Source: Dictyobacter formicarum (GTDB taxonomy: Bacteria > Chloroflexota > Ktedonobacteria > Ktedonobacterales > Ktedonobacteraceae). From it: a DNA stretch of 64,000 nt. The notes below the pieces were generated by a model. It did no database searches. It saw nothing but the letters and a program-made list of their open reading frames with translations, and was not told the DNA's origin. Shown piece after piece: positions 46,127 to 54,841 of the stretch (the first letter of the stretch is position 1; every line of letters starts with the position of its first letter). A program made the position numbers and the translations under genes. The stretch spans positions 248,001 to 312,000 of the forward strand of contig NZ_BNJJ01000005.1 of assembly GCF_016587435.1 (NCBI RefSeq), read 5' to 3'.

Positions 46127-46252
46127 GCTTTTTCATTGCCAGGTCTTCGCGGCCCCCATGCAAATGTGTACGTGGTAAAAATGTTGGGTGACTGCGGTCC
46201 CCCAACATTTTTACCACGTACACATCTAAACCAGCGCCCCAAGCGCGAGGCG
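46127..46252 (+). repeat. Long-hairpin intergenic repeat, copy C
   Basis: GCTTTTTCATTGCC (46127-46140), a perfect 25-base inverted repeat (arms 46164-46188 and 46201-46225, starting ATGTGTACGTGG, 12-base loop), then AAGCGCGAGGCG. Same layout as copies A (16645) and B (62971). There is no T tail behind the stem. Confidence 0.65.
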
Positions 46253-46455
46253 CACTTGAAATCATACCGTCACTCGCAGAAATCCATCCTCACATTGATC
46301 TTCTGATTACATCTTCTGATTACATCTTTTGGTTGAAGCAAAGTGCTGGTTCGTTTGATATGTTCTCATTATTACTCATTAACGCATCATAGTTTTTATT
46401 CTTCCACATCCTGGCCGGGATGCATACAGTGGGCTGGAGAGAGGGGAAAAATTTA

Positions 46456-47619
46456 ATGTCCTCTTTGTCTGATTACAATATTGTGCCAAAAGGTGACCAA
46501 ACATCTAACGCAGCATGGACCAGGCGTTTCCTGATCGCATTAACGATTGTCGCCTGGATGATTATTATCATCTGTATCGGATTGATTGTAAGTAAGATCC
46601 TGGGGGCGCTCATCACATTGGGTATTTCGGCTTTGATTGCCTATGTTATCTATCCACTGGTCAAATTACTGGAACGTTTTATTCCCAGACCGCTCGCCAT
46701 TCTCATTGTCTACCTGGGGGTGCTGTTGCTGCTGCTCTTGCTCATCTATTTTGTGATCCTGACGGCTATAGGTCAGCTGGCTGCATTGATAGTGTCCATC
46801 CAGAAAAGCTTGCCAGATCTATTGGAACGCCTTCAGCCATACGTCAATCAATTGAGCAACATCAACATTTCGCCCAGCCAAATACTGTCTTCTGGTGAGC
46901 AGGTACTTAATTATGTTTTATCGGCGGTAGGTAACGTTGTTCCGGTGGTCAATAGTATTTTTTTATTGGCCATCAATATTATTATTGTTACCTCTTTGAG
47001 TGTTTACTTTTTATTGGAGGGCAACAAGACAATTACCTGGCTGCGCGAAAAAACACCGCTACGCTCGCGTAGAAAAATCAACTTCTTTCTGGATACATTG
47101 CATAATACCATGGGGGGCTTTATACGGGGGCAAATTACGTTGGCTGCGGTCATTAGCACGATTATGTGGATTGGCTATAGCATTATAGGCGTGCCCTACG
47201 CCATGTTAATTGCGATCATCATTTTTGTCTTCGAGTTTATTCCTCAAATTGGCTCATACATTTCTATCAGCATTGCCATCCTGTTAACCCTGGCAACTAA
47301 GGGCTGGCAGACCAGTCTGATCGTTCTCGCCTTCTCAGGCATCGTGCAGGGTGGGCTGGATGGACAGGTACTGGCTCCCCGCATCCTGGGGCATGCAGTG
47401 GGGATTCACCCGATTATCTCAATCGGGGCTTTACTGATTGGAGCAGACCTCTTTGGCCTGATGGGAGCGCTTTTTGCTGCGCCAATCGCGGGCGCGCTGC
47501 AGATTTTTGTACTGGCCTACTGGCGTTCCTGGGTTAAACAGCATCCTGAAGAATTCCCAGAAAATTTGGGTACCGACCTGCAGGGCACTCCGACCAGCAC
47601 ATCGGGGCCTTCTCCTTGA
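46456..47619 (+). CDS. AI-2E family transporter (PerM/TqsA type)
   Basis: 387 residues from the ATG at 46456 (GAGAGGGG 9 bases ahead; an ATG at 46420 is in frame but lacks a site). About seven to eight membrane segments, with the long amphipathic stretch LLERLQPYVNQLSNINISPS between them, and the family C-terminal block GQVLAPRILGHAVGIHPIIS followed by GADLFGLMGALFAAPIAG. Members export small solutes or act as Na+/H+ antiporters; only a few export autoinducer-2, so the name does not fix the substrate. Confidence 0.9.
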   Translation: MSSLSDYNIVPKGDQTSNAAWTRRFLIALTIVAWMIIIICIGLIVSKILGALITLGISALIAYVIYPLVKLLERFIPRPLAILIVYLGVLLLLLLLIYFVILTAIGQLAALIVSIQKSLPDLLERLQPYVNQLSNINISPSQILSSGEQVLNYVLSAVGNVVPVVNSIFLLAINIIIVTSLSVYFLLEGNKTITWLREKTPLRSRRKINFFLDTLHNTMGGFIRGQITLAAVISTIMWIGYSIIGVPYAMLIAIIIFVFEFIPQIGSYISISIAILLTLATKGWQTSLIVLAFSGIVQGGLDGQVLAPRILGHAVGIHPIISIGALLIGADLFGLMGALFAAPIAGALQIFVLAYWRSWVKQHPEEFPENLGTDLQGTPTSTSGPSP

Positions 47620-47772
47620 GATGACATCTATCATCGCTGCCAGTATATCTGGACAAATAATCAATTTCTTGTATGATTGATATATGATTGATAACAGTAA
47701 CTGCTTTGTGCTCCGGTACATAAGCACATATATATGTTTAGCAGTAGTAATTACCTGATGGAAAGGAGCATC

Positions 47773-48228
47773 GTGGCCTCTCATGTTGCGCAATTGGCGT
47801 CGGCGCTACACGCGATTTCCGTTCTCGCCATTCAGCAGTCCCCACAGCCACTGCGCGTTGCTGTGATTGGCTCACGCACGTTTGCCCCTCTATCGCTGGT
47901 GACTTCGTTGATAGCTCACCTGCCAGCCAGCTGCGTGGTGGTGGCAAGCAATACAGGCGCGGTTGATCAACATACGCTGACCACCGCACGCCGCTATGGC
48001 TACAATGTTGAAGAACATCCACTTGATGAGAAGATGCTAGAAGAAAATGCGGCCCGCGAAAATAATAACGCACTGGTACAAACGGTCTCAATCGTCGTCG
48101 CGTTTTGGGATGGTATCAGCCAGGGCACCCACAGTGCCATTGCAGCAGCACGCCAGGCCGGTATTCCCGTTTTTATCATTGCTCCGCCTCCCCCACCCAA
48201 TACTCCTATCCAGAATACCTTGTTTTAA
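47773..48228 (+). CDS. SLOG-fold (cpYpsA/DUF2493-related) nucleotide-binding protein
   Basis: 151 residues from the GTG at 47773 (AAGGAG 4 bases ahead; an ATG at 47758 is in frame). A Rossmann-like SLOG domain: RVAVIGSRTF at the first strand, the SNTGAVDQHTLTTARRYG glycine loop, and VAFWDGISQGTHSAI with the W-D-G-x-S-x-G-T motif. SLOG proteins bind nucleotides or nucleotide-derived ligands. The tail ends in a Pro run. Specific role unknown. Confidence 0.8.
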   Translation: MASHVAQLASALHAISVLAIQQSPQPLRVAVIGSRTFAPLSLVTSLIAHLPASCVVVASNTGAVDQHTLTTARRYGYNVEEHPLDEKMLEENAARENNNALVQTVSIVVAFWDGISQGTHSAIAAARQAGIPVFIIAPPPPPNTPIQNTLF

Positions 48229-48266
48229 TACGCGCGAGCAGGCTAGCGCGATCCCCTTGTCACTAT

Positions 48267-48419
48267 TTAACGGCGCAGAAAAACCGGCAGAAGTATGAAG
48301 ATCGCGAAAACCAGTAAGCCTCCTAAAATCAGGCTAACAGCTGCAGCGGAATTTTTAGCCTGACCAGTAACTAGCAGATAGCTCCCCGCAGCAAAACCCA
48401 AAAATCCAAGTGCGCCCAT
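48267..48419 (-). CDS. Small two-helix membrane protein (50 residues)
   Basis: Minus-strand frame from ATG 48419, reading MGALGFLGFAAGSYLLVTGQ, then a second hydrophobic segment LILGGLLVFAIFILLPVF and a basic end LRR. The two-helix hairpin makes chance unlikely. There is no well-placed ribosome site, so a longer or non-ATG start is possible. Confidence 0.5.
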   Translation of the reverse strand: MGALGFLGFAAGSYLLVTGQAKNSAAAVSLILGGLLVFAIFILLPVFLRR

Positions 48420-48530
48420 ACGGATTTGAAAACGGCTAAGCCCTCACCTCCGTCGATAGACTGGTCGTTGTGGTGCCCTTCCCTGGTTATAAGGATAGCC
48501 TGGCAGAAACAGGACTAATATCTTGCGCTG

Positions 48531-48573
48531 AAAAAGGGGCCCTATTCCGGATGGATAGGTACCCCTTTTTTTA
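48531..48573. terminator. Bidirectional terminator ahead of the DedA gene end
   Basis: AAAAAGGGG plus CCTAT (48531-48545) pairs with ATAGG plus CCCCTTTTTT (48554-48572, a two-base asymmetry). A and T runs on both sides allow function in both directions. It lies 24 bases after the DedA gene stop on the minus strand. Confidence 0.7.
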
Positions 48574-48595
48574 ATAGCTTGATTCAGGTATTTGT

Positions 48596-49492
48596 TTATG
48601 ATCGACGAGGAGGCTGGGATTGCGTTGGTTGCTGCGGCTGCTGGAATTGCGCATTGTTGGCTGGCTGATTCCAGGAAGGCTGCTGTGGCTGCTGGAATTG
48701 CGCGTTGTTGGCTGGCTGATTCCAGGAAGGCTGCTGTGGCTGCTGGAATTGCGCGTTGTTGGCTGGCTGATTCCAGGAAGGCTGCTGCTGAAACTGTGGG
48801 TTGTTGGCTGGCTGGTTCATTTCAGCGGCGGCCGCGGCTGCATGTTCAAGGCGTGCGCGGCGATCATTGCGCAGGTGGCGCCAGACATACAATACGATCA
48901 AGGCAACGATGGCGGCGATGATGACATACTCGAAGCTCTTATAATAAGGTTCGATGGTCGCCATATTGCCATTCAGAACAACGCCAGCGTAGGCCAGCAA
49001 TATACACCAGGGGAAGGAGCCAATAAAGGAGTAGATACAGAACTTGGTAAAGGACATCTTGGTGATACCCGCTGGCAGCGAGATGTAGGTGCGAACCACC
49101 GGTAATAAGCGCGAGAAAAATGCAGTAGGGCTACCCCAGCGCTGGAAAAAACGATCTGCGATATCGGCATCATGCTGTGAGATCAATACGTAGCGCCCAT
49201 ACTTTAACATCAGGGGGCGGCCACCTTTGTAACCGATCCAATAAGCGATAGCTGAACCGAGCAAACACCCAACCGCGCCAGCCAGGCCCAGCAAAATAAT
49301 CCCTACAGGAGTATTCACGCCCGGGAGAATTTTGTGCTGTGCTAATAAGAGGCCTGCCACCGGCATAACAATTTCACTGGGTAGAGGAATACAACAGCTT
49401 TCAATTGCCATCGCCAGTACAATACCTAGCAGGCCAGTCGAGATATACAGATTGGTAATAAAAGTTGTTAAGAGATCCGTGATATGGGCCAC
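48596..49492 (-). CDS. DedA family membrane protein with tandem-repeat tail
   Basis: 298 residues from a GTG (AAGGAGG 5 bases ahead). Residues 1-205 are the DedA/VTT core: IESCCIPLPSEIVMPVAG re-entrant loop, GSAIAYWIGYKGGRPL, FFSRLLPVVRTYISLPAG and a C-terminal helix. DedA proteins flip or support lipid carriers and the proton-motive force. Residues ~225-298 are a Gln/Asn/Pro-rich tail with a 17-residue unit (NQPANNAQFQQPQQPSW) repeated three times exactly plus flanking partial copies. The tail is cytoplasmic and probably disordered. Confidence 0.9.
   Translation of the reverse strand: MAHITDLLTTFITNLYISTGLLGIVLAMAIESCCIPLPSEIVMPVAGLLLAQHKILPGVNTPVGIILLGLAGAVGCLLGSAIAYWIGYKGGRPLMLKYGRYVLISQHDADIADRFFQRWGSPTAFFSRLLPVVRTYISLPAGITKMSFTKFCIYSFIGSFPWCILLAYAGVVLNGNMATIEPYYKSFEYVIIAAIVALIVLYVWRHLRNDRRARLEHAAAAAAEMNQPANNPQFQQQPSWNQPANNAQFQQPQQPSWNQPANNAQFQQPQQPSWNQPANNAQFQQPQQPTQSQPPRRS
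48633..48815. repeat. 51-base coding tandem repeat in the DedA gene
   Basis: Period of 51 bases, visible from CTGGCTGATTCCAGGAAGG at 48661, 48712 and 48763. Partial, slightly diverged units lie on each side. The units are almost identical, indicating recent slippage or recombination, and unit number is likely variable between strains. Confidence 0.85.
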
Positions 49493-49590
49493 GTCTGCCT
49501 CCTTCGTAGAGCTTGCAATTTTGCCTCATACTAGCACATTTTATTGAAAGAGGCCAGGACCGTCAGTACCCAAAAAAGGGGGAGAATCGT

Positions 49591-50730
49591 CTACTCTTCA
49601 TCATGCCTGCTGGCTAGATTGCGCGAGGAGCGGCGCGTCGTTGGCGGTTCTAATTGCTGTGCCAGCTCATCTTTTAAAGCATCATCCTCATACATATACG
49701 GTGCACGCCGTTGTAGCGGTTTTTTCAGATCAGAGCTCACAAAATCTTGCTGAAACACGTCGGTTTCAGGATCCCTATACTGGTACTTTTGGGCACTTAA
49801 ATCTTCATTTTCCGAAAATACCCGAGAAGGACTATTGGGTGATAGATTGGCGTCGACGATACGTCGCCCACGCGATGAATACTGGTATGATGGCTCGGTA
49901 TCCTGGAACTGCCTGGTGTTCTGGCGGTAGCCATGCGAACTGGGTGGCTTACGGCTAGAGCGCTGGTCGGGTCGGTTGTTCGTCAATGAGGAAGATGGAC
50001 GACGCGAGCGGTACCCCTGGTAATCATCTTGCGCTGCCTCTTCTGAGCGCTGCGAAGCCTCCTGCCGCGCAATACGCAAAGCCTGCGATTGAAACTTGCT
50101 GCGTGTCATATCAGTTTGATAGCCAGGGAAACCAGTATTCGGTAAACGACGTGTCGTATGCCGACGACTGGGACTCTCTATATCGCGCGGCGCTAACTGA
50201 CGAGGCGTGGGTCTACCACGCTGCGTCGAAGAGGGTCGATACGCAGGATAAGCATCAGAAGCAGAGTTGCGCGAGGATGGCGGCGGCAATTCTCTTCTGG
50301 TCGGAGCTGGCAGGTAGCGGCGCTCATCTACATATTCTTCTTCTTCACCCCATATTCCACGCTTCCGGGGAATATACTCATCTTCTTCCTCGATCAAGAT
50401 CGTTCTGGCCAAGCGCTCGGGCACTTGTCGATATTCATACATGACTGACCGGGACGCTTCTTTATACTCTTCATCTTGTAATCGAGCACGCTCCTGCTCT
50501 TCATGACGACGAGCGAGAAACGAAAAAAGCGTTAAAGAGATAGGAATACTTAACAGTAGTGCAGCCAGGCCACCTATTAAACCACCTAAAACCCAGGAAT
50601 TGAGGGTGTTTGCATACCAGAGAACAACCGCAGCCCCCGCAATAAGTACAAGCGCCGCAGCAACAGCCTTTAACAAAGGCTCGCTTCCTTTCTGAGCTTT
50701 CACAAAAGTCCGAGGCTCACAACATAACAA
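49591..50730 (-). CDS. Two-helix membrane protein with long disordered Arg/Ser-rich tail
   Basis: 379 codons from TTG 50730; the GTG at 50703 is an equally likely start and neither has a clear ribosome site. Two hydrophobic segments (about 20-40 and 47-70) are followed by ~300 residues rich in Arg, Ser, Pro, Gln and Tyr, with no folded domain recognised. The N-terminal hairpin would anchor a cytoplasmic, highly charged tail. Function unknown. Confidence 0.7.
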   Translation of the reverse strand: MLCCEPRTFVKAQKGSEPLLKAVAAALVLIAGAAVVLWYANTLNSWVLGGLIGGLAALLLSIPISLTLFSFLARRHEEQERARLQDEEYKEASRSVMYEYRQVPERLARTILIEEEDEYIPRKRGIWGEEEEYVDERRYLPAPTRRELPPPSSRNSASDAYPAYRPSSTQRGRPTPRQLAPRDIESPSRRHTTRRLPNTGFPGYQTDMTRSKFQSQALRIARQEASQRSEEAAQDDYQGYRSRRPSSSLTNNRPDQRSSRKPPSSHGYRQNTRQFQDTEPSYQYSSRGRRIVDANLSPNSPSRVFSENEDLSAQKYQYRDPETDVFQQDFVSSDLKKPLQRRAPYMYEDDALKDELAQQLEPPTTRRSSRNLASRHDEE

Positions 50731-51016
50731 ATCCCTACTATCATACTAGTAGAAGTATAGCAGAATAGATGGAAGAGTACAAGAGTATAGGTCATTCAGG
50801 AGATGTTTAACAGATAATAACAGGCGTAAGTGTACATAAAAGTGCATTCTATACCTGTTGGAGGGTAAAACAGACAGAGACGGGAGAAAGATCGGGTCTA
50901 CCAGGTGGCAGCAATATGCTCACCGTTGATCTTTTATTCCCGTCTATTATGAAAAAACGCGCACACTAAGGCTGGCAATGGGGAATGATCAGTTCTGCAG
51001 CTGAGCTGTCAGTTGC
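50731..51016. other. Region between lexA and the 49591-50730 gene
   Basis: No gene. An imperfect dyad (about 50878-50895 GACGGGAGAAAGATC with 50927-50945 GATCTTTTATTCCCGTC) could form a long-looped stem in the lexA 3' transcript. Not a standard terminator. Confidence 0.3.
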
Positions 51017-51661
51017 TCAGGCAGCACTGATGCACTGGCGAAAGATCGCTATGACTTTGCCTTGAATCTGCCATTCGCGATCCCAAACACTCTTTGGGAT
51101 CAAAATGGGATCCAGTTCTGAGTTCGCAGGCTGCAGGCGAACCCGATCATGATCCTTCTCCTGGAAGAAACGCTTTAAAGTAGCGCTTCCGCTGACCCCT
51201 TCTTGCATATGAACTGCCACAACGATATCCCCATTCTGACAGGTCTCCTGGCGCTTAATCACCACGTAGTCTCCGTCACAAATGTGGTCTTCAATCATGG
51301 AACGCCCACGCACAACCAGAGCATACGAATTCTCGGTATCCGTAAAATTATGGCCCACATCGACTGAATCGGTGGCCCCTTCGAATATATCCAGGGGCTC
51401 TCCAGCTGCGATTGTGCCCATGACAGGGATACCTTCGTGAGTCTGCTTGGTCAATTTGATACCACGACTCTTCTTCGCCTGACGAGAGATCAAGCCTTTC
51501 TTTTCCAGCATGGTGAGATGATAATCAACGTGGCCAGTACTGGCAATATTAAGTTCGCGGCCAATCTCGCGATTTGTGGGGGGCATCCCCTCGGATTTCA
51601 TGTAATTTACAATGAAATCATACATGCGGCGCTGTATTTCGCTGGCTTGCTCCAACGACAT
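51017..51661 (-). CDS. lexA: LexA repressor
   Basis: 214 residues from the ATG at 51661 (AGGAG 8 bases ahead; the frame is open further upstream but without a site). The winged-helix domain is at 1-70, with MPPTNREIGRELN as the recognition region. The self-cleavage site is A86-G87 (TIAAGEPLD), and the catalytic dyad is S121 (GRSMIED) and K163 (ATLKRFF). Represses SOS genes and is cleaved when RecA is activated. Length is normal. Confidence 0.95.
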   Translation of the reverse strand: MSLEQASEIQRRMYDFIVNYMKSEGMPPTNREIGRELNIASTGHVDYHLTMLEKKGLISRQAKKSRGIKLTKQTHEGIPVMGTIAAGEPLDIFEGATDSVDVGHNFTDTENSYALVVRGRSMIEDHICDGDYVVIKRQETCQNGDIVVAVHMQEGVSGSATLKRFFQEKDHDRVRLQPANSELDPILIPKSVWDREWQIQGKVIAIFRQCISAA

Positions 51662-51738
51662 AGTATGGTCTCCTGCCTTTCTGAACACCTCAGCTAACTT
51701 CCCCACACAGCCAAAAACTAGAACGACTATTCCAGATG

Positions 51739-51792
51739 ATAATACCACAACAGCATAGTCAATACAAGCTTTTTTTGAACGGATTTTTCAAA
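51739..51792 (-). promoter_or_regulatory. Predicted lexA promoter with adjacent dyad
   Basis: Minus strand: TTGTAT (51767-51762), 17-base spacer ending TGG, TATTAT (51744-51739). Just upstream is TTTGAA-N7-TTCAAA (51774-51792), a dyad that could be an operator, perhaps for LexA itself. It does not match the classical E. coli or Bacillus SOS boxes, so this is a hypothesis. Confidence 0.45.
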
Positions 51793-52116
51793 CAGACATT
51801 CTTATCGATCCTGGGACTTGGCAGTGACTGCTGGTTTTGTTATACTCCATTGCAAAGGGACATTGAGATACGCTAAGCTGTAAAAAGCATTTGGAAAACG
51901 CCGCTTGATTACGGCTCGCTCCGCCGCCACAGCTTATCCGTTGGATTGCTCAGTTTTCCAGGCTGGTGGTAGCTTCCCAGGCGGCTGCGCTCATCCAAAT
52001 GAATGGCATGTTATCAAAAGATGCGCGATGATTTGCGTCCTATACTTTCCTAGGTGTACAATAGATGCATTGGGTATTCGACGGATCCACGCACGAAAGA
52101 GAGAGTCAGAAAAACT

Positions 52117-52656
52117 ATGGTAGAGATGACAGTTGAGAGCGTGCGCATAAATCTGGCTACGCAGCAGCGAGTGGTCATCTTAAAAGCAACGAAGCAAGAG
52201 CGCTATCTCTTCATCTGGATAGCGTATGCGGAGGCATATGCTATCGCCGTCGAGCTGCAAGGAACCACCTCGCCGCGACCGCTAACACATGATCTCCTTA
52301 AAAACGTCATTGAAGAGCTTAACGCGAAAATTGTAAGCATTGTAATCTCTGATTTGATCGATGAAATCTACTATGCGCGTATTGTTCTCGATGTAGATGG
52401 TCGACACGTAGAGATCGATTCTCGACCCAGCGATGCAATTGCGCTAGCCGTACGGGCCAAAACCCCCATCTATGTTGAGGAAAGTGTACTGGAGCGTGCC
52501 GGCGTTGTTCCTGAACAGAATGAAGAGCCACAACCCCCAACCTTACGGTCTGAAATGAAGCATGAAGATGAGGAGGAGGAGGAAGAGGAAAACCTGGACG
52601 CCTATCGTGACTTCATTAATAGTCTGGATGTTCTGGACGAATTCGGTAAAGATTAG
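52117..52656 (+). CDS. Bifunctional nuclease (BFN/DUF151) family protein
   Basis: 179 residues from the ATG at 52117. The DUF151 core (about 1-135): MTVESVRINLATQQRVVILK, LPIWIAxxEA-like LFIWIAYAEAYAIAVELQG, RPLTHDLLKNVIEELNAK, and the strongly conserved EIDSRPSDAIALAVRAKTPI. A very acidic tail (DEEEEEEE) follows. Plant and bacterial members have DNase/RNase activity; the physiological role in bacteria is unclear. Its stop overlaps the end of the convergent YggT-like gene by 4 bases. Confidence 0.88.
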   Translation: MVEMTVESVRINLATQQRVVILKATKQERYLFIWIAYAEAYAIAVELQGTTSPRPLTHDLLKNVIEELNAKIVSIVISDLIDEIYYARIVLDVDGRHVEIDSRPSDAIALAVRAKTPIYVEESVLERAGVVPEQNEEPQPPTLRSEMKHEDEEEEEEENLDAYRDFINSLDVLDEFGKD

Positions 52657-53291
52657 TTAGTTCTACCCGCTGTTTTGCTCGCGCTGCTATCCTGGCCGAA
52701 AGGCTTATCTATGTTTATGTGCGCATGGACAATCATCTTTAAGATATGGACCAGGATGCGCGAACAGAAGCCGTATAGCACAACTGCCAGTAGCGTATAG
52801 GGCTCGATACGAGTAAAAAGAACCTGATGCAATGGGGGAAGTAGTATCTGAAATGGTAGCAGCATAATATCACTGCTCCTATATACCACCTCCACCCATC
52901 CACCATCTGGTGCGAGATTCCATACTTTGCATACAAAACGCATAAGTAGTAGGAATTGTATGCCCACAAAACATAAGCCAGCCTCCAGGGGAAGCAAACG
53001 CAGCGGGAGGGCACCCATACGTTGCGGCATCTCCCACCTCCATCCCGCATACGCGGGCTCTCTTTCTTGTTGCCCTGGCCGAAAAGGAACTGCATTGTCC
53101 GATGAAGCAGTCGGCACTGGATAAAAGGTGTGTCTGGTTGCATGAGGGGCAGGGATGGTATCGTAGTTTTGCGGAGTCGAATTTACGGTGGGGAACGCCG
53201 GGTCAGGGAACACATTATGCGGCACCGGTTCTGTCGGTTGATCATGCTCATCTATCTTCGCCTGTTTCTTCTTCAACGTCCAGATTCCCAT
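52653..53291 (-). CDS. YggT-like membrane protein with long polar N-terminus
   Basis: 212 residues. The first ~100 are polar and Pro-rich. A hydrophobic part (about 100-190) resembles the YggT/YGGT domain: one helix, an RSSDIMLLPFQILLPPLHQV stretch near the membrane surface, and a second helix ending before a basic tail. YggT proteins are linked to osmotic stress and cell-envelope assembly. Assignment rests on pattern only. Confidence 0.6.
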   Translation of the reverse strand: MGIWTLKKKQAKIDEHDQPTEPVPHNVFPDPAFPTVNSTPQNYDTIPAPHATRHTFYPVPTASSDNAVPFRPGQQEREPAYAGWRWEMPQRMGALPLRLLPLEAGLCFVGIQFLLLMRFVCKVWNLAPDGGWVEVVYRSSDIMLLPFQILLPPLHQVLFTRIEPYTLLAVVLYGFCSRILVHILKMIVHAHINIDKPFGQDSSASKTAGRTN

Positions 53292-53344
53292 ACGATTTCA
53301 ACTCCTCAATCTCTTTAGCCTGCATGAACGTAGCATATGCTGCT

Positions 53345-53373
53345 CACCCTTATGCCATGCAGGCATAAGGGTG
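53345..53373. terminator. Strong hairpin between lysA and the YggT-like gene
   Basis: CACCCTTATGCC (53345-53356) pairs perfectly with 53362-53373 around a 5-base loop. It lies 18 bases behind the lysA stop (minus strand) and 54 bases before the YggT-like start. No U run, so it may be a processing or attenuation structure instead. Confidence 0.45.
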
Positions 53374-53391
53374 TTGAGGCACCAGGGATGG

Positions 53392-54720
53392 TCAGGCAGG
53401 ATACCTTCTGAGTATATCTGTATACGTTTCACGTCGTTCCATGATCTCTATTCGTTTTTCATCAACTATAATTACGGCTGGGCGAGGAACAAGGTTGTAA
53501 TTGCTGGCCATAGGCAGACTATACGCACCTGCGGTCGGTAGGCAGATTAAATCTCCTTCCTGCAACTCAGGTAGGTCAATCTGCTCAATCAGCATATCCC
53601 CTGACTCACAATAACGACCGGAGAGACAATAGGTTTGCGCGGCCGGTTCTAATAAGTGTTCAGGAGCCAGAGCTGTATATTGGGAACCATAGAGGGCTGG
53701 TCGAATATTATCGCCCATGCCACCATCAACAAAGATGTAATTCACGCCTCCAGGCGTAGCTTTAGTGGCTCCAATACGGTATACGGCCAGCCCGGCGCGC
53801 GCAACAATCGAGCGACCAGGCTCCAGGATCAGGGTTGGCATGGGCGCGGGCAATTTCGGCTGCAACGCTTCGACAGTACGTTGCAAGGCCTGAGCCAGCA
53901 GCGCAATCGAAGGCATCTGCAATGCATCAACCGTTTCAATCCCCCAGCCACCACCAGGACTGATCTCTTCCGGCCACCAACGCGTTTCCTGATAAACCTC
54001 GCAGGCTAAAGACAGCAGGCGTTCCACACACTCTTCATAAGGACGTGTCTCGCGTAGTAGCGTCCCGCTATGGGCGTGAATGCCTGCCAGGTCCAACTGA
54101 TCATCTTGCAGGATCCGCAGCAGAGCAGCCCTGGCGTCACCAGAAACCAGCGGAAAACCAAACTTGGCGGCCGCGTGGCCGGTCTGCAAATATTTATGTG
54201 TATCGGTATCAATATCAGGCGCCACCCGTACCAGCACAGCTGGTCGCGTAGCCGTCTCCTGCGCAATACGCGTCAAACGCTCCAGCTCACTCCAGTTATC
54301 CAAAACTATACGCCCCACACCCATTTTCAGCGCCATGCGCAGCTCAGCCTCCGACTTATTATTGCCATGAAAGGAGACGCGCTCCATGGGGAAAGAGGCA
54401 TGCCGGGCAACCTGTAATTCACCACCAGAAACTACATCCAGCCCTAGATCCTGTTCCATACATAGCTGCGCCAGCACAGGAGAAATGTAAGCCTTGGAGG
54501 CATAGAGAATGCGCACGGCCGATGCGGTATAATCAGTTGAAAAAGCCTGTCTATAACGTGTGCACGCATTAATAATTGTCGCTCGATCAAAAATATACAG
54601 AGGGGTATCATATAGGTGTGCCAGTTCGCTCAACTTTCTCCCTGCAATCAATAATTCACCTTGAGCAGAAATAGTAGCCGTATCAGGGAGCAGGCCAGTA
54701 GCGAGTAGATGCGATGACAT
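53392..54720 (-). CDS. lysA: Diaminopimelate decarboxylase
   Basis: 442 residues from the ATG at 54720 (AAAGG 9 bases ahead; an ATG at 54765 is in frame). The last step of lysine synthesis, meso-DAP to L-lysine, with PLP. Motifs: YASKAYISPVLAQL with the PLP lysine, FHGNNKSEAEL, HSGTLL, PGGGWGIE (phosphate loop), EPGRSIVA, and the active-site Cys in the RYCESGDML stretch. Length is normal for LysA. Confidence 0.95.
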   Translation of the reverse strand: MSSHLLATGLLPDTATISAQGELLIAGRKLSELAHLYDTPLYIFDRATIINACTRYRQAFSTDYTASAVRILYASKAYISPVLAQLCMEQDLGLDVVSGGELQVARHASFPMERVSFHGNNKSEAELRMALKMGVGRIVLDNWSELERLTRIAQETATRPAVLVRVAPDIDTDTHKYLQTGHAAAKFGFPLVSGDARAALLRILQDDQLDLAGIHAHSGTLLRETRPYEECVERLLSLACEVYQETRWWPEEISPGGGWGIETVDALQMPSIALLAQALQRTVEALQPKLPAPMPTLILEPGRSIVARAGLAVYRIGATKATPGGVNYIFVDGGMGDNIRPALYGSQYTALAPEHLLEPAAQTYCLSGRYCESGDMLIEQIDLPELQEGDLICLPTAGAYSLPMASNYNLVPRPAVIIVDEKRIEIMERRETYTDILRRYPA

Positions 54721-54841
54721 AAAAGGTAACCTTTCATACAAGGGCCATGATAAGAAAATTAGCATGCTATCCAGTACAGTTATGCTATGTTACAATAGAT
54801 CGGAGATGTAGTAAAGAAGTTGAAGGAGAACCAGTCTTCGT

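Noticed and set aside
48633..48815. CRISPR-like regular repeat
   Set aside because: The 51-base units are contiguous, without spacers, and in frame within the DedA gene; it is a coding tandem repeat. No CRISPR array was seen anywhere.
52739..53143. 134-codon minus-strand frame overlapping the YggT-like gene
   Set aside because: Same-strand alternative frame, rich in Cys/Trp/Tyr; the YggT frame has the better composition and convergent position.
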